From assembly GCA_020060465.1 (NCBI GenBank), contig JAGVAD010000049.1:1-38890 (forward strand): a stretch of DNA of 38,890 nt, written 5' to 3'. Under the pieces are notes generated by a model that did not search any database, had not been told where the DNA came from, and saw only the letters and a list, made by a program, of their open reading frames with translations. Position 1 is the first letter of the stretch. Every line of letters begins with the position of its first letter. A program made the position numbers and the translations under genes. Below, in pieces: positions 24,561 through 32,145 of the stretch. This stretch comes from Anaerolineales bacterium. Its GTDB lineage: Bacteria; Chloroflexota; Anaerolineae; Anaerolineales; UBA4823.

Positions 24561-25625
24561 CATCACTTCGGTGATGCGTTCTGCGGCTCTCCCATCCCAA
24601 AGGTCAGGTGGATTGGCGGGCTGCCTTTCATGCAAATCCAGCTTGCTTACGGCATCCAGGATCGCCTGACGGTTGCTTGCCACCAATCGGTTGCTGCCCT
24701 GCGTCACGGTAATGGGGCGTTCTGTCGAAGGCCGCGCCGTCAGGCAAGGCACGCCCAGGTAGGTGGTCTCCTCCTGCACGCCGCCGGAATCGGTCAGAAC
24801 GAAAGCCGCGTTTTCTTCTAACGCCAGGAAGTCCAGGTAACGCAACGGTTCCATGAATTGGATGCCTGTGGGTTTCAGCCCCCATTGTCGCATTCTTTCA
24901 CGTGTGCGAGGGTGCACTGGGAAGATCACCTGCCAGGTTTTTCCCAGCTCAGATAGAGCGGATAAAATCTCTTGCAATGTTTCGGGCGAATCGACGTTTG
25001 AAGGGCGGTGTAGCGTAACCAGCACATACCCCGAACGGCTCAAACCCAGTTCGGTTAAGATAGGCCGAGAGCGGGCGCGGGGCAGCAGTCGCGCCAGCGT
25101 GTCTATCATCACATTGCCCACGCGGTGGATCTTCTCCGCCGCCACGCCTTCTCGCAGCAGATTCTCGTCTCCATCCGGCGAGGGGGTGAAAAGCAAGTCG
25201 GCGATCTGATCGGTCAGCAAGCGGTTGATCTCCTCTGGCATACTGCGATCGAAGGAGCGTAAACCTGCCTCCACATGCGCGACGGGTATGCCCAATTTAG
25301 CGCAAACCAGAGCGCACGCCAGGGTGGAATTGACATCTCCCACCACAAAAACCCAATCCGGTCTGTGTTTGATCAGCGCGGGTTCAAATGCCAGCAACAC
25401 GCGGGCGGTTTGCTCGGCGTGCGTCCCGGAACCGACCTCAAGGTGGTCGTCCGGTTCAGGCAGATCGAGGTCCTCGAAGAACACCTGCGACATGCGGTAA
25501 TCATAGTGTTGGCCGGTATGTACCAGCGTCTGCTGAAAGCAATCAGGGTGTTTGCTCATCGCGGCCATCACTGGCGCGACCTTCATGAAGTTCGGGCGAG
25601 CGCCCACTACGTGGAGTATTTTCAA
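24537..25625 (-). CDS. wecB: UDP-N-acetylglucosamine 2-epimerase (non-hydrolysing)
   Basis: Interconverts UDP-GlcNAc and UDP-ManNAc in the cytoplasm, supplying ManNAc for surface polysaccharide. The 362-residue length is normal. Seen: GARPNFMKVAPV (residues 8-19), HTGQHYD, GDVNST with the conserved Asp, HVEAGLRSFD, MPEEINR, HRPSNVD and DSGGVQEE near 280. The start is TTG at 25625, with AGAAAGGG about nine bases upstream. No other polysaccharide gene is adjacent on this strand, though an LCP protein and glycosyltransferases occur elsewhere in the window. Confidence 0.93.
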   Translation of the reverse strand: MKILHVVGARPNFMKVAPVMAAMSKHPDCFQQTLVHTGQHYDYRMSQVFFEDLDLPEPDDHLEVGSGTHAEQTARVLLAFEPALIKHRPDWVFVVGDVNSTLACALVCAKLGIPVAHVEAGLRSFDRSMPEEINRLLTDQIADLLFTPSPDGDENLLREGVAAEKIHRVGNVMIDTLARLLPRARSRPILTELGLSRSGYVLVTLHRPSNVDSPETLQEILSALSELGKTWQVIFPVHPRTRERMRQWGLKPTGIQFMEPLRYLDFLALEENAAFVLTDSGGVQEETTYLGVPCLTARPSTERPITVTQGSNRLVASNRQAILDAVSKLDLHERQPANPPDLWDGRAAERITEVMLQIADGR

Positions 25626-25682
25626 ATTACGCGACCCTTTCTAAGATAAATTGCGCCGGGCTGACAACAAAAGTTGAACAGT

Positions 25683-26030
25683 TTAGCCTATCCAATGCCG
25701 TACACCCAGCATGAAGAGTAACACCGCTGCCCAAACCGTATAGCCCAAAGCAATCATTGGGACCAGCTTCAATCCGGCTCGCGCCCCAAACCAGAGCGTC
25801 ACAGCGAAGGCAACGGTGGGGATGATGCCGGTGACCATGCTGCGTGTAAAATTCTCGACCAATTGACGATCACCATGGCTGGAGGAATATACAATCCATA
25901 ACGCTAATGGAATTGTCAGCGGCATGGTGGCGGTGATCGCGGCGATCAATTTGCTTTGCTTCTCCAGAATTGCCACCAGGATGATGACGAAAACCGAGAT
26001 GACGACCGGCAATGCTTCATTCAACTTCAT
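25683..26030 (-). CDS. Small four-TM membrane protein, 115 aa
   Basis: A 115-residue protein made almost entirely of four hydrophobic segments (about 8-22, 30-50, 66-84 and 90-112), with a conserved-looking YSSSHGDRQLVENFTRSM loop between the second and third. It resembles small membrane proteins of the DUF3147 kind, but I hold that only loosely. AAAGGA lies about ten bases before the ATG. It is 57 nt upstream of wecB on the same strand and may be cotranscribed. Function unknown. Confidence 0.65.
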   Translation of the reverse strand: MKLNEALPVVISVFVIILVAILEKQSKLIAAITATMPLTIPLALWIVYSSSHGDRQLVENFTRSMVTGIIPTVAFAVTLWFGARAGLKLVPMIALGYTVWAAVLLFMLGVRHWIG

Positions 26031-26120
26031 TGCAGGATAATCCTTTGCAGAGATAAGAAATCATTTTGTGTGTTGGTATCTGAGCCAGAAAAGCTCTCGT
26101 TATTCGTTTCTGAATCTAAG

Positions 26121-26126
26121 TATAAT
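26121..26126 (+). promoter_or_regulatory. -10 box of the RNB gene
   Basis: A consensus TATAAT 35 bases upstream of the ATG at 26162, in the divergent region with the small membrane protein gene. The -35 region is weak. Confidence 0.45.
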
Positions 26127-26161
26127 CGAGACTATCCTTTCCTTGAAGCGGCCCATAGAGA

Positions 26162-28051
26162 ATGAGCGAAACTGATGTCCCACCCAACAGCCTGGTGCTG
26201 TACAAAAAACGCCCGGCGCGGGTATTAAAAAGCGGCGATCGGCTCGAAATCGAGCTGGAGGACAAGAACCAGCTCAAAGTGCGCTCGAAAGATATCTTGT
26301 TGCTGCACCCCGGACCGCTCAACAGTCTGGATGAGCTGCCGGCGATAGATCAAGGTTTATTCGAGTTGGCGCAGCTTACCTGGGAAATACTGGCGGAGAG
26401 CAACGCCTCCCTTTCGCTGGCGGAACTTGCTGAGCTGGCTTTCGGTGTTTATGATCCCTATACTGCCTGGAAGGTCTGGCAGTGGGTGGAAGATGGGTTG
26501 TATTTCACGGGCGATATTGAGACAATCTGGGCGCGCCCGGCGGAATACGTAGCGCAAGAACGCATTGCTCGCCAGGCTCGCCAGGCCGAAAAATCCGCCA
26601 GGGAGGATTTTCTGAAACGAGCGATCTCTGGCAGCATCTCGCCGAAGAAAGATAGCCGTTACTTGAGAGAGCTGGAGGAATTCGCTTTGGGTCGGCGCAA
26701 AGAGAGCCGTTTATTGCGTGATCTGGGTCGCAGCGAACGACCAGAGAATGCCCACGCTTTATTGTTGGAATGGGGTGTGTGGGACTACAAAGTTGACCCT
26801 TATCCGCACCGCCTGGGGTTGTCGCTTGAGCCGCCAGCGGTGGATTTACCCCCTCTCCCTGAAGAAAAGCGTGTGGATCTGACGCGCTTGCCAGCTTTTG
26901 CAATTGACGACCGCGATAACCAGGACCCCGATGACGCCGTCTCTTTGATCGAATATCAACAAGATGAGCAGGGTAATTTTCTTGGCGGTCAAATCTGGGT
27001 GCATGTAGCCGACGCGGCGGCGCTGGTCCCACCCGATAGCCCAGCAGATCTCGAAGCCCGCGCTCGCGCGGCCACATTGTATCTTCCAGAAGGTCAAATA
27101 CCTATGTTGCCCAGGCAGGCTGTGGCTGCGCTGGGGCTTGGCCTGCAAGAGGTTTCTCCCTCGCTATCGTTTCATATTCGCCTGGATGCTGAGGCGAAGA
27201 TTATTGGCGTTGAGATCCAACCCGCCTGGGTACGCGTCCAGCGCCTCACGTATGAGCAAGCAGAGGAGCAACTGCAGGATGAACCCTTGCGCAGCCTGTA
27301 TCATCTGACGCAGGTTTATCACGCCCGTCGGCGGGCTGCCGGTGCATATTTGCTCGATTTGCCGGAAACGACCGTGCGCGTGGTTGGCGACCAGGTCGCT
27401 ATTACGCCGTTGGCAAGGTTGCGCAGCCGCGACCTGGTGCGCGAGGCGATGCTTATGGCGGGCGAGGCGGCGGCAATCTTCGCTATGCAGCATGGGATAC
27501 CGGCGCCATTCGTTTCTCAGGAAGCGACTTTGCCAACAGAAGCCTCGTTGCAAAAGTTAGATGAAGCCTCTCTGGCTGTCCGCTATGCGCTGCGGCGCAG
27601 TCTGAAGCGCAGTCAAACCAGTGCTATCCCCGCTCTTCATGCTGGCGTTGGTCTGCCAGCCTACTGCCGCGCTACCAGCCCGTTGCGCCGTTATCTGGAT
27701 TTGGTCGTCCACCAACAACTGCGCGCTTGGCTGCGCGGAGATGAGGTTTTAGATCAGCAGGCGCTCATCGAAAGAGTGGGCAACACTGAAGCTTTGGCAG
27801 GAATACTCGCCCAGGCTGAAATGCTTGCCCGCCGCCACTGGACATTGGTGTATCTTTTGCAACATCCCGAATGGCAGGGTGAAGGCGTAATCGTCGAAGT
27901 CAATGGGCTGCGAGGTGTGGCGCTGATCCCGGAACTGGCGCTGGAAACGGTGATTCATTTGCGCGCCGAAACATCGCTGGATACTGTTTTGCGATTGGGC
28001 GTACGCGCGGTGAATCTGCCGGAGCTAGAAGCGCATTTTTACGTGCTGTAA
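26162..28051 (+). CDS. RNase II/R-family exoribonuclease (RNB domain)
   Basis: A 629-residue 3'-5' exoribonuclease. Seen: the RNB catalytic cluster AFAIDDRDNQDPDDAV with Asp249, Asp250, Asp252, Asp255, Asp257 and Asp258, which retains all metal-binding Asp positions, and the ATSPLRRYLDLVVHQQL segment (about 504-520) with the catalytic Arg. The N-terminal 230 residues are not the usual cold-shock pair of RNase R. They look like the SH3/winged-helix arrangement of the cyanobacterial and plastid-type RNB enzymes. The C-terminal S1-like region is short. It is the third RNA-decay enzyme in the window. The ribosome binding site is weak. Confidence 0.9.
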   Translation: MSETDVPPNSLVLYKKRPARVLKSGDRLEIELEDKNQLKVRSKDILLLHPGPLNSLDELPAIDQGLFELAQLTWEILAESNASLSLAELAELAFGVYDPYTAWKVWQWVEDGLYFTGDIETIWARPAEYVAQERIARQARQAEKSAREDFLKRAISGSISPKKDSRYLRELEEFALGRRKESRLLRDLGRSERPENAHALLLEWGVWDYKVDPYPHRLGLSLEPPAVDLPPLPEEKRVDLTRLPAFAIDDRDNQDPDDAVSLIEYQQDEQGNFLGGQIWVHVADAAALVPPDSPADLEARARAATLYLPEGQIPMLPRQAVAALGLGLQEVSPSLSFHIRLDAEAKIIGVEIQPAWVRVQRLTYEQAEEQLQDEPLRSLYHLTQVYHARRRAAGAYLLDLPETTVRVVGDQVAITPLARLRSRDLVREAMLMAGEAAAIFAMQHGIPAPFVSQEATLPTEASLQKLDEASLAVRYALRRSLKRSQTSAIPALHAGVGLPAYCRATSPLRRYLDLVVHQQLRAWLRGDEVLDQQALIERVGNTEALAGILAQAEMLARRHWTLVYLLQHPEWQGEGVIVEVNGLRGVALIPELALETVIHLRAETSLDTVLRLGVRAVNLPELEAHFYVL

Positions 28052-28066
28052 CCGACTCTTGCAACA

Positions 28067-29002
28067 ATGTCGCCCCGCATTCGCTATGCCTTGACGCTGA
28101 GCATCGGCCTGCTCAGCGGGTTGATCTGTTATGTTCGGTTGAGTCAACGTCAGCAATTGGCGCAAGATTTTACCTGGACATGGCGCGCGGCGCGGCTGTT
28201 GGTGCAAGGCGAAAATCCTTATCGCCTCATCCGACCTGAAGGCGATTATCCTTATCAAACGTACTTTTATTATCCTTTACCGGCGGCTGTGGCTGGGCTG
28301 CCATTTGCTCCGCTTCCGCCTTACCTTGCCGGAGCAACGTTTTTTGGGTTAAGTTCCGCCGCGCTGGCCTATGCGCTTACGCAAGATGGCTGGCATCGGT
28401 TGACCATCTTTGCTGGCGCTCCATATTGGGTGGCGCTGGCGGTGGCTCAGTGGTCGCCGTTGCTTGTCGCCGCAACGTTGCTGCCCGGCCTGGGCTGGTT
28501 GCTGGTCTGCAAGCCTAACCTGGGTCTGGCGGGGTTCCTCTACCGCCCTACATGGCGAACAGCGGTTGAGATTTTTATATTTCTGATCATTTCTCTAATT
28601 GTCTTACCTTCCTGGCCTTTGGATTGGTTGAGCGTATCGAACACTTTGAGGGGACACCTCCCTGCCATCCTGATCTTGCCAGTAGGGTCGTTGTTGTTAC
28701 TATCTGCGCTGCGATGGAAAACGCCCGAAGGACGCTTGCTGTTAGCCCTATCACTCACGCCTCAATTATTGTTTTTCTATGACCAATTGATTTTGGGGCT
28801 GATTCCGAAGTCTTTGAAGTCTGGATTGGTCTTTGCTGGATTGAGCTGGATCGCGTATTTTGCCTGGCGTTTGACCAGTTGGGATCCACTGACAGGGGTA
28901 AGCATGCGCCAGCCAACGCAATTCATTATTATGCTAATCTACTTGCCAGCCCTGCTCTTGCTCTTCTGGCACGAACGATTTAGCCAAGCCGATCCTGATT
29001 GA
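28067..29002 (+). CDS. GT87-like (DUF2029) polytopic membrane protein
   Basis: A 311-residue protein with about eight hydrophobic segments. The first extracytoplasmic loop reads DFTWTWRAARLLVQGENPY and continues to a YYPLP segment, the typical pattern of the GT87 / DUF2029 family of polyprenyl-phosphate-sugar mannosyltransferase-like proteins. The Asp of DF is the candidate catalytic residue. It starts 15 nt after the RNB stop and may be cotranscribed. Its last 23 bases overlap the 3' end of msrQ on the other strand. The length is shorter than usual for GT87, so activity is uncertain. Confidence 0.7.
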   Translation: MSPRIRYALTLSIGLLSGLICYVRLSQRQQLAQDFTWTWRAARLLVQGENPYRLIRPEGDYPYQTYFYYPLPAAVAGLPFAPLPPYLAGATFFGLSSAALAYALTQDGWHRLTIFAGAPYWVALAVAQWSPLLVAATLLPGLGWLLVCKPNLGLAGFLYRPTWRTAVEIFIFLIISLIVLPSWPLDWLSVSNTLRGHLPAILILPVGSLLLLSALRWKTPEGRLLLALSLTPQLLFFYDQLILGLIPKSLKSGLVFAGLSWIAYFAWRLTSWDPLTGVSMRQPTQFIIMLIYLPALLLLFWHERFSQADPD

Positions 29003-29696
29003 TGCTGCTTGCTGCAACGTGCGATCCTGGTGTGGCAGGGGAGAATAACCGTCGCTGCAACTCCTGACGCAAGCGGCTGGCAGAACGGCGCACAACGGGA
29101 ATGCGCATCACGAGCAACAGCGTCACGACCATCCCAAAGGACAGCGGTTGCAAAATGTCACCTTGCAAGCGGAATAGATCGCCCTTTTTTGCCCAACTGT
29201 AGTGCAGGATTGCCAGGGGCGCGGCCAGATACACCAATTGATGCAGCCGCTTCCAGCGCTTGCCCAGTTTTTTCTTCCACCAGCGGAAAGATGTGGCTGC
29301 CAGAGGCGTTAGAATGCTTAACGTGGCTGCGCCCGCAAGAATATACTTTTTATCCAGGATTTCCAGACGGATAAATTCCCACTGAAACCCATAATCAATC
29401 CAAATAAAGATGGCGAAATGGGCTGCGGCAAACAGGAAGGCATAGATTCCCAATGCGCGGCGAGCGGACAACGCCTGACGAATACCCAGCAATGTGTTCA
29501 GCGGTGTGCAGGCTAAAGAAGCGATCAAAAAGATCAATGCATACTTCCCAGTACGCTGCGTGGCGGCCTGGATGGGATTGACCGAGAGATTCCCTGCCCA
29601 GGCATCCCAGATCAGCCAACCAGCCATTAACCAGGCCGCGCTATGCGCCAGGATTTGTAATTTCGTAAACTTAAGCGAACGAAAATAAGAAAGCAA
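28980..29696 (-). CDS. msrQ: MsrQ, haem-binding membrane subunit of methionine sulfoxide reductase
   Basis: Passes electrons across the membrane to MsrP. About 238 residues with roughly six TM segments of the ferric-reductase-like fold. His residues in AAAHFAIFIWIDYG, WKRLHQLVYLAAPLAILHY (two) are the expected haem ligands, and the IQAATQRTGKYALIFLIASL start is typical. I prefer TTG at 29696 as start, because GGAGG (complement of 29702-29706) lies exactly five bases upstream. The longer frame begins at TTG 29708, which overlaps that site. It follows msrP after 75 nt. The 3' end overlaps the converging GT87-like gene by 23 bases. An Arg/Ser-rich tail extends past the usual C-terminus. Confidence 0.9.
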   Translation of the reverse strand: MLSYFRSLKFTKLQILAHSAAWLMAGWLIWDAWAGNLSVNPIQAATQRTGKYALIFLIASLACTPLNTLLGIRQALSARRALGIYAFLFAAAHFAIFIWIDYGFQWEFIRLEILDKKYILAGAATLSILTPLAATSFRWWKKKLGKRWKRLHQLVYLAAPLAILHYSWAKKGDLFRLQGDILQPLSFGMVVTLLLVMRIPVVRRSASRLRQELQRRLFSPATPGSHVAASSINQDRLG

Positions 29697-29771
29697 ACAA
29701 GCCTCCAAAAGCTGTTTTTGAGATGGTTATTTGCGTGTGGGGCGAGAATCAATGCTGCGCACGCCGTGCGC

Positions 29772-30734
29772 TTAATAAAAATCCTTGAGGTTGATATCTT
29801 TGTATAAATGAGCCACTTGTTCTGCATAACCGTTGAACATTAAAGTAGGGCGGCGGCCAGACTCGCCGATACGTCGCTCGCTGGCCTGCGACCAACGTGG
29901 ATGCGATACCTGAGGGTTGACGTTGGCGTAGAAGCCATACTCATTCGGGGCAATGGTGGACCAAAGCGTATTCGGTTCATAGTCAATGAGTTCAATCTTG
30001 ACGATTGCCTTGATGCTTTTGAAGCCATACTTCCATGGGACTACTAATCGCAGGGGCGCGCCATTCTGAGGCGGCAGCATTTTGCCATATAATCCGGTCG
30101 CCATAAGCGTTAAGTCGTGCATCGCCTCTTCGATGGTCAGCCCTTCTTGATACGGCCATGGGTAAAATTTTTGTTTTTGCCCGGGCATTTGATCCGGATT
30201 CATAACAGATTCGAAGCGCACGTATTTCGCTGCGCTCAACGGTTCAACTTCTTTAAGCAAGGCGGAGAGGGAAAAACCCATCCATGGAATCACCATTGAC
30301 CAGGCTTCAACGCAGCGCAACCGATAAATACGCTCCTCTTGCGGAAATTGCTGGAGCAAGTCTTCCAGACCAAAGGTTTTTGGCTTATTGACCAATCCAT
30401 ACACCTTGACCTGCCAGGGCGAAGTTATAAAATCTTTCGCCAACATGGCGACATCGCGCTTATCGGTGGTGAATTCGTAGTAGTTGTTGTAATGGGTGAT
30501 CTCTTCATAGGTGTTCAACGGATCCCCAAGCTCGTCTGTCGCTGCGCTGGCTTTCAGATCCTCGGGCGCGGTCGGTTGCGGGGATTGAGCAGATGGCGCG
30601 CAGGAAGCCAAAAACGTTCCAGCGCCGATGATCCCCATCGCTTTTAGAAATTGCCGCCGATTGAGGTACACATGCTCCGGCGTGATCTCAGAAGACTTGA
30701 CCGGAACAGACTTGAGCAATGCTTTAGATGACAT
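29772..30734 (-). CDS. msrP: MsrP, molybdopterin methionine sulfoxide reductase, Tat lipoprotein form
   Basis: Repairs oxidised Met in proteins outside the cytoplasm, using molybdenum cofactor and electrons from MsrQ. Seen: a twin-arginine signal NRRQFLK (about residues 25-31), the cofactor-ligand Cys in YRLRCVEAWSMVIPWMG, and the C-terminal YGFYANVNPQVSHPRWSQ and FNGYAEQVAHLY motifs, all as in E. coli MsrP. The signal peptide ends in LASC, a lipobox, so the protein may be lipid-anchored, unlike the soluble E. coli enzyme. I chose ATG 30734, with GGGAG seven bases upstream, giving 320 residues; the frame is open to 30785. A TATAAT at 30880-30885 (minus strand) would give a leader of about 140 nt. 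Confidence 0.93.
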   Translation of the reverse strand: MSSKALLKSVPVKSSEITPEHVYLNRRQFLKAMGIIGAGTFLASCAPSAQSPQPTAPEDLKASAATDELGDPLNTYEEITHYNNYYEFTTDKRDVAMLAKDFITSPWQVKVYGLVNKPKTFGLEDLLQQFPQEERIYRLRCVEAWSMVIPWMGFSLSALLKEVEPLSAAKYVRFESVMNPDQMPGQKQKFYPWPYQEGLTIEEAMHDLTLMATGLYGKMLPPQNGAPLRLVVPWKYGFKSIKAIVKIELIDYEPNTLWSTIAPNEYGFYANVNPQVSHPRWSQASERRIGESGRRPTLMFNGYAEQVAHLYKDINLKDFY

Positions 30735-30808
30735 GACCAACTCCCGATCTACCTGATTGAGGCGCTTGCAGATGTCAGTTGCCAATGAGACATATCAATC
30801 TTTCTTTG

Positions 30809-30885
30809 TGCGTAACGTTTTCACAGTTAAAGGATACTGTAGATAACTTACGCAAGAATTACGAGATGATGAGAGAATTATTATA
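30809..30885 (-). promoter_or_regulatory. msrP promoter and leader with inverted repeat
   Basis: On the minus strand a consensus TATAAT (complement of 30880-30885) lies in an AT-rich stretch. Downstream of it, TGCGTAA (30809-30815) and TTACGCA (30848-30854) form a 7-bp inverted repeat with 32 bases between the arms. The repeat is inside the predicted msrP leader. It could be an operator for a dimeric regulator. Confidence 0.35.
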
Positions 30886-30944
30886 GAATATACCCGATTT
30901 GTTTTTGTACCCCCAACTTGCCGCCAGGTCAAATCCCAAACGGA

Positions 30945-31763
30945 TTATTTCAGCTTTTCCGGCTCAACGAAAAGCTTTTGCACGGCATAATCCACTGCCC
31001 CCGGCAGAAAAGCGTTCAGACCAATCGCAAAATGCATTAGCCAGGGAAGGACCACCTGCCGACGCGGTCGCCGCGCCAGACGAAAGATCGCCTTTGCCAC
31101 ATCTTCTGCGCTGAGTTTTAACCAATCTGGCGTGGTTGCGCCGGTTTTTCGTTGGATTCGGGCATGTTGACCAAACTCAGTTGCCACGCCGCCCGGATAT
31201 ACTGCGGAGACTTTGACTCCATAGATACTTGCTTCGCGGCGCAGCGCATCGGTGAAACCTCGTACGCCGAATTTACTGGCTGCGTAAATGCTATAGGTTG
31301 GCGTGGCTATATAGCTGGCCATCGAAGCGACGTTGATGATGTGTCCTTTGCGTCGCTCGATCATGTGGGGTAGAACTGCCTGTGTCATCCAAATCAGGCC
31401 GATCAGGTTCACCTGCAACAGCGCCTGGATGTCTGTCACAGGGTCGAGCTGTTCTAACCAACTTAATCGTCCGAAGCCAGCGTTATTTACTAGCACGTCA
31501 ATGCGCCCAAAGCGTTTCAAGCTTTCGGCAACCACGCGCTGGATATCCTCCAGCTTGCTGATATCCGCTGGCGTTGCTAAAACCTGTTGGTCGGCGCCGG
31601 AGAGTTCTTGTGCCAGGGCTTCCAACCGCTCTTTGCGCCGCGCCGCCAGCACAACCCGATAGCCATGCCGGGCGAACAGCCGCGCGGTGGCCTCGCCAAT
31701 TCCTGAAGAAGCGCCAGTAACAATCGCCACTTCATCGTTGTCAGATTCTGCCACCCGGAACAT
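30945..31763 (-). CDS. Short-chain dehydrogenase/reductase
   Basis: A 272-residue classical SDR. Seen: the cofactor loop TGASSGIG (residues 16-23), an NADP-favouring Arg pair (ARRKERLE) after the second strand, NNAG (93-96), and the catalytic Ser147, Tyr160 and Lys164 in YSIYAASK. A hydrophobic C-terminus (about 235-262) may associate with membranes, as in DltE/SadH-like members. The substrate is unknown. GGAGGAGC before the ATG is a strong ribosome binding site. The gene is divergent from the acyl-CoA synthetase gene. Confidence 0.88.
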   Translation of the reverse strand: MFRVAESDNDEVAIVTGASSGIGEATARLFARHGYRVVLAARRKERLEALAQELSGADQQVLATPADISKLEDIQRVVAESLKRFGRIDVLVNNAGFGRLSWLEQLDPVTDIQALLQVNLIGLIWMTQAVLPHMIERRKGHIINVASMASYIATPTYSIYAASKFGVRGFTDALRREASIYGVKVSAVYPGGVATEFGQHARIQRKTGATTPDWLKLSAEDVAKAIFRLARRPRRQVVLPWLMHFAIGLNAFLPGAVDYAVQKLFVEPEKLK

Positions 31764-31852
31764 ATCGCTCCTCCATGAGAAATTTAAGAACCATTCCGCT
31801 GCTGGACAAACTGCGTCATTTGGGTCAAATGATCAGGAATTCTGTATTTATA

Positions 31853-31867
31853 GCCGATATGATCGGC
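31853..31867. promoter_or_regulatory. Palindrome upstream of the SDR gene
   Basis: GCCGAT-ATG-ATCGGC is a perfect 6-bp inverted repeat with three central bases. On the minus strand it directly precedes TATAAA, placing it at a possible SDR promoter as an operator. No regulator gene is adjacent. Confidence 0.3.
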
Positions 31868-31901
31868 CAGGTCAACAACCATTCACCCTAAAATGATTGA
31901 C

Positions 31902-31981
31902 CTTCAGATCATTTGGTTATGAACGTCCCGCGGGTTTCTGTTCACACAGGCTTGTTTGCAGAGGAGTCTGCGGGACGTTTT
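31902..31981 (+). repeat. 80-bp hairpin repeat, copy 2
   Basis: The second copy of the element at 20403-20482. The inverted repeat arms are 31922-31933 and 31968-31979. One base of the left arm changed from A to G, which keeps a G-U pair with the right arm if transcribed. It lies in the 382-nt divergent gap (31764-32145) between the SDR and acyl-CoA synthetase genes. Apart from the palindrome at 31853 and the TATAAT at 32112 I see nothing else in that gap. Confidence 0.85.
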
Positions 31982-32111
31982 GCGCCGTTTTGCTTACTTG
32001 TCTTGCAAGATTCGCCTCGCGTTGACCGTCGAAAGCGCTAAAGATGGGGCATCATGAATTTTACCTTCCATAAACTCCTCTCGCCCGAATATCAGCCAAC
32101 TATAGGGGTGT

Positions 32112-32117
32112 TATAAT
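32112..32117 (+). promoter_or_regulatory. -10 box of the acyl-CoA synthetase gene
   Basis: A consensus TATAAT 28 bases before the chosen ATG (32146). A second ATG eight bases after this box opens a seven-codon ORF (MRLWRKR) whose TGA overlaps the synthetase ATG. Confidence 0.45.
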
Positions 32118-32145
32118 TTTGGCAGATGCGCCTGTGGAGGAAGAG

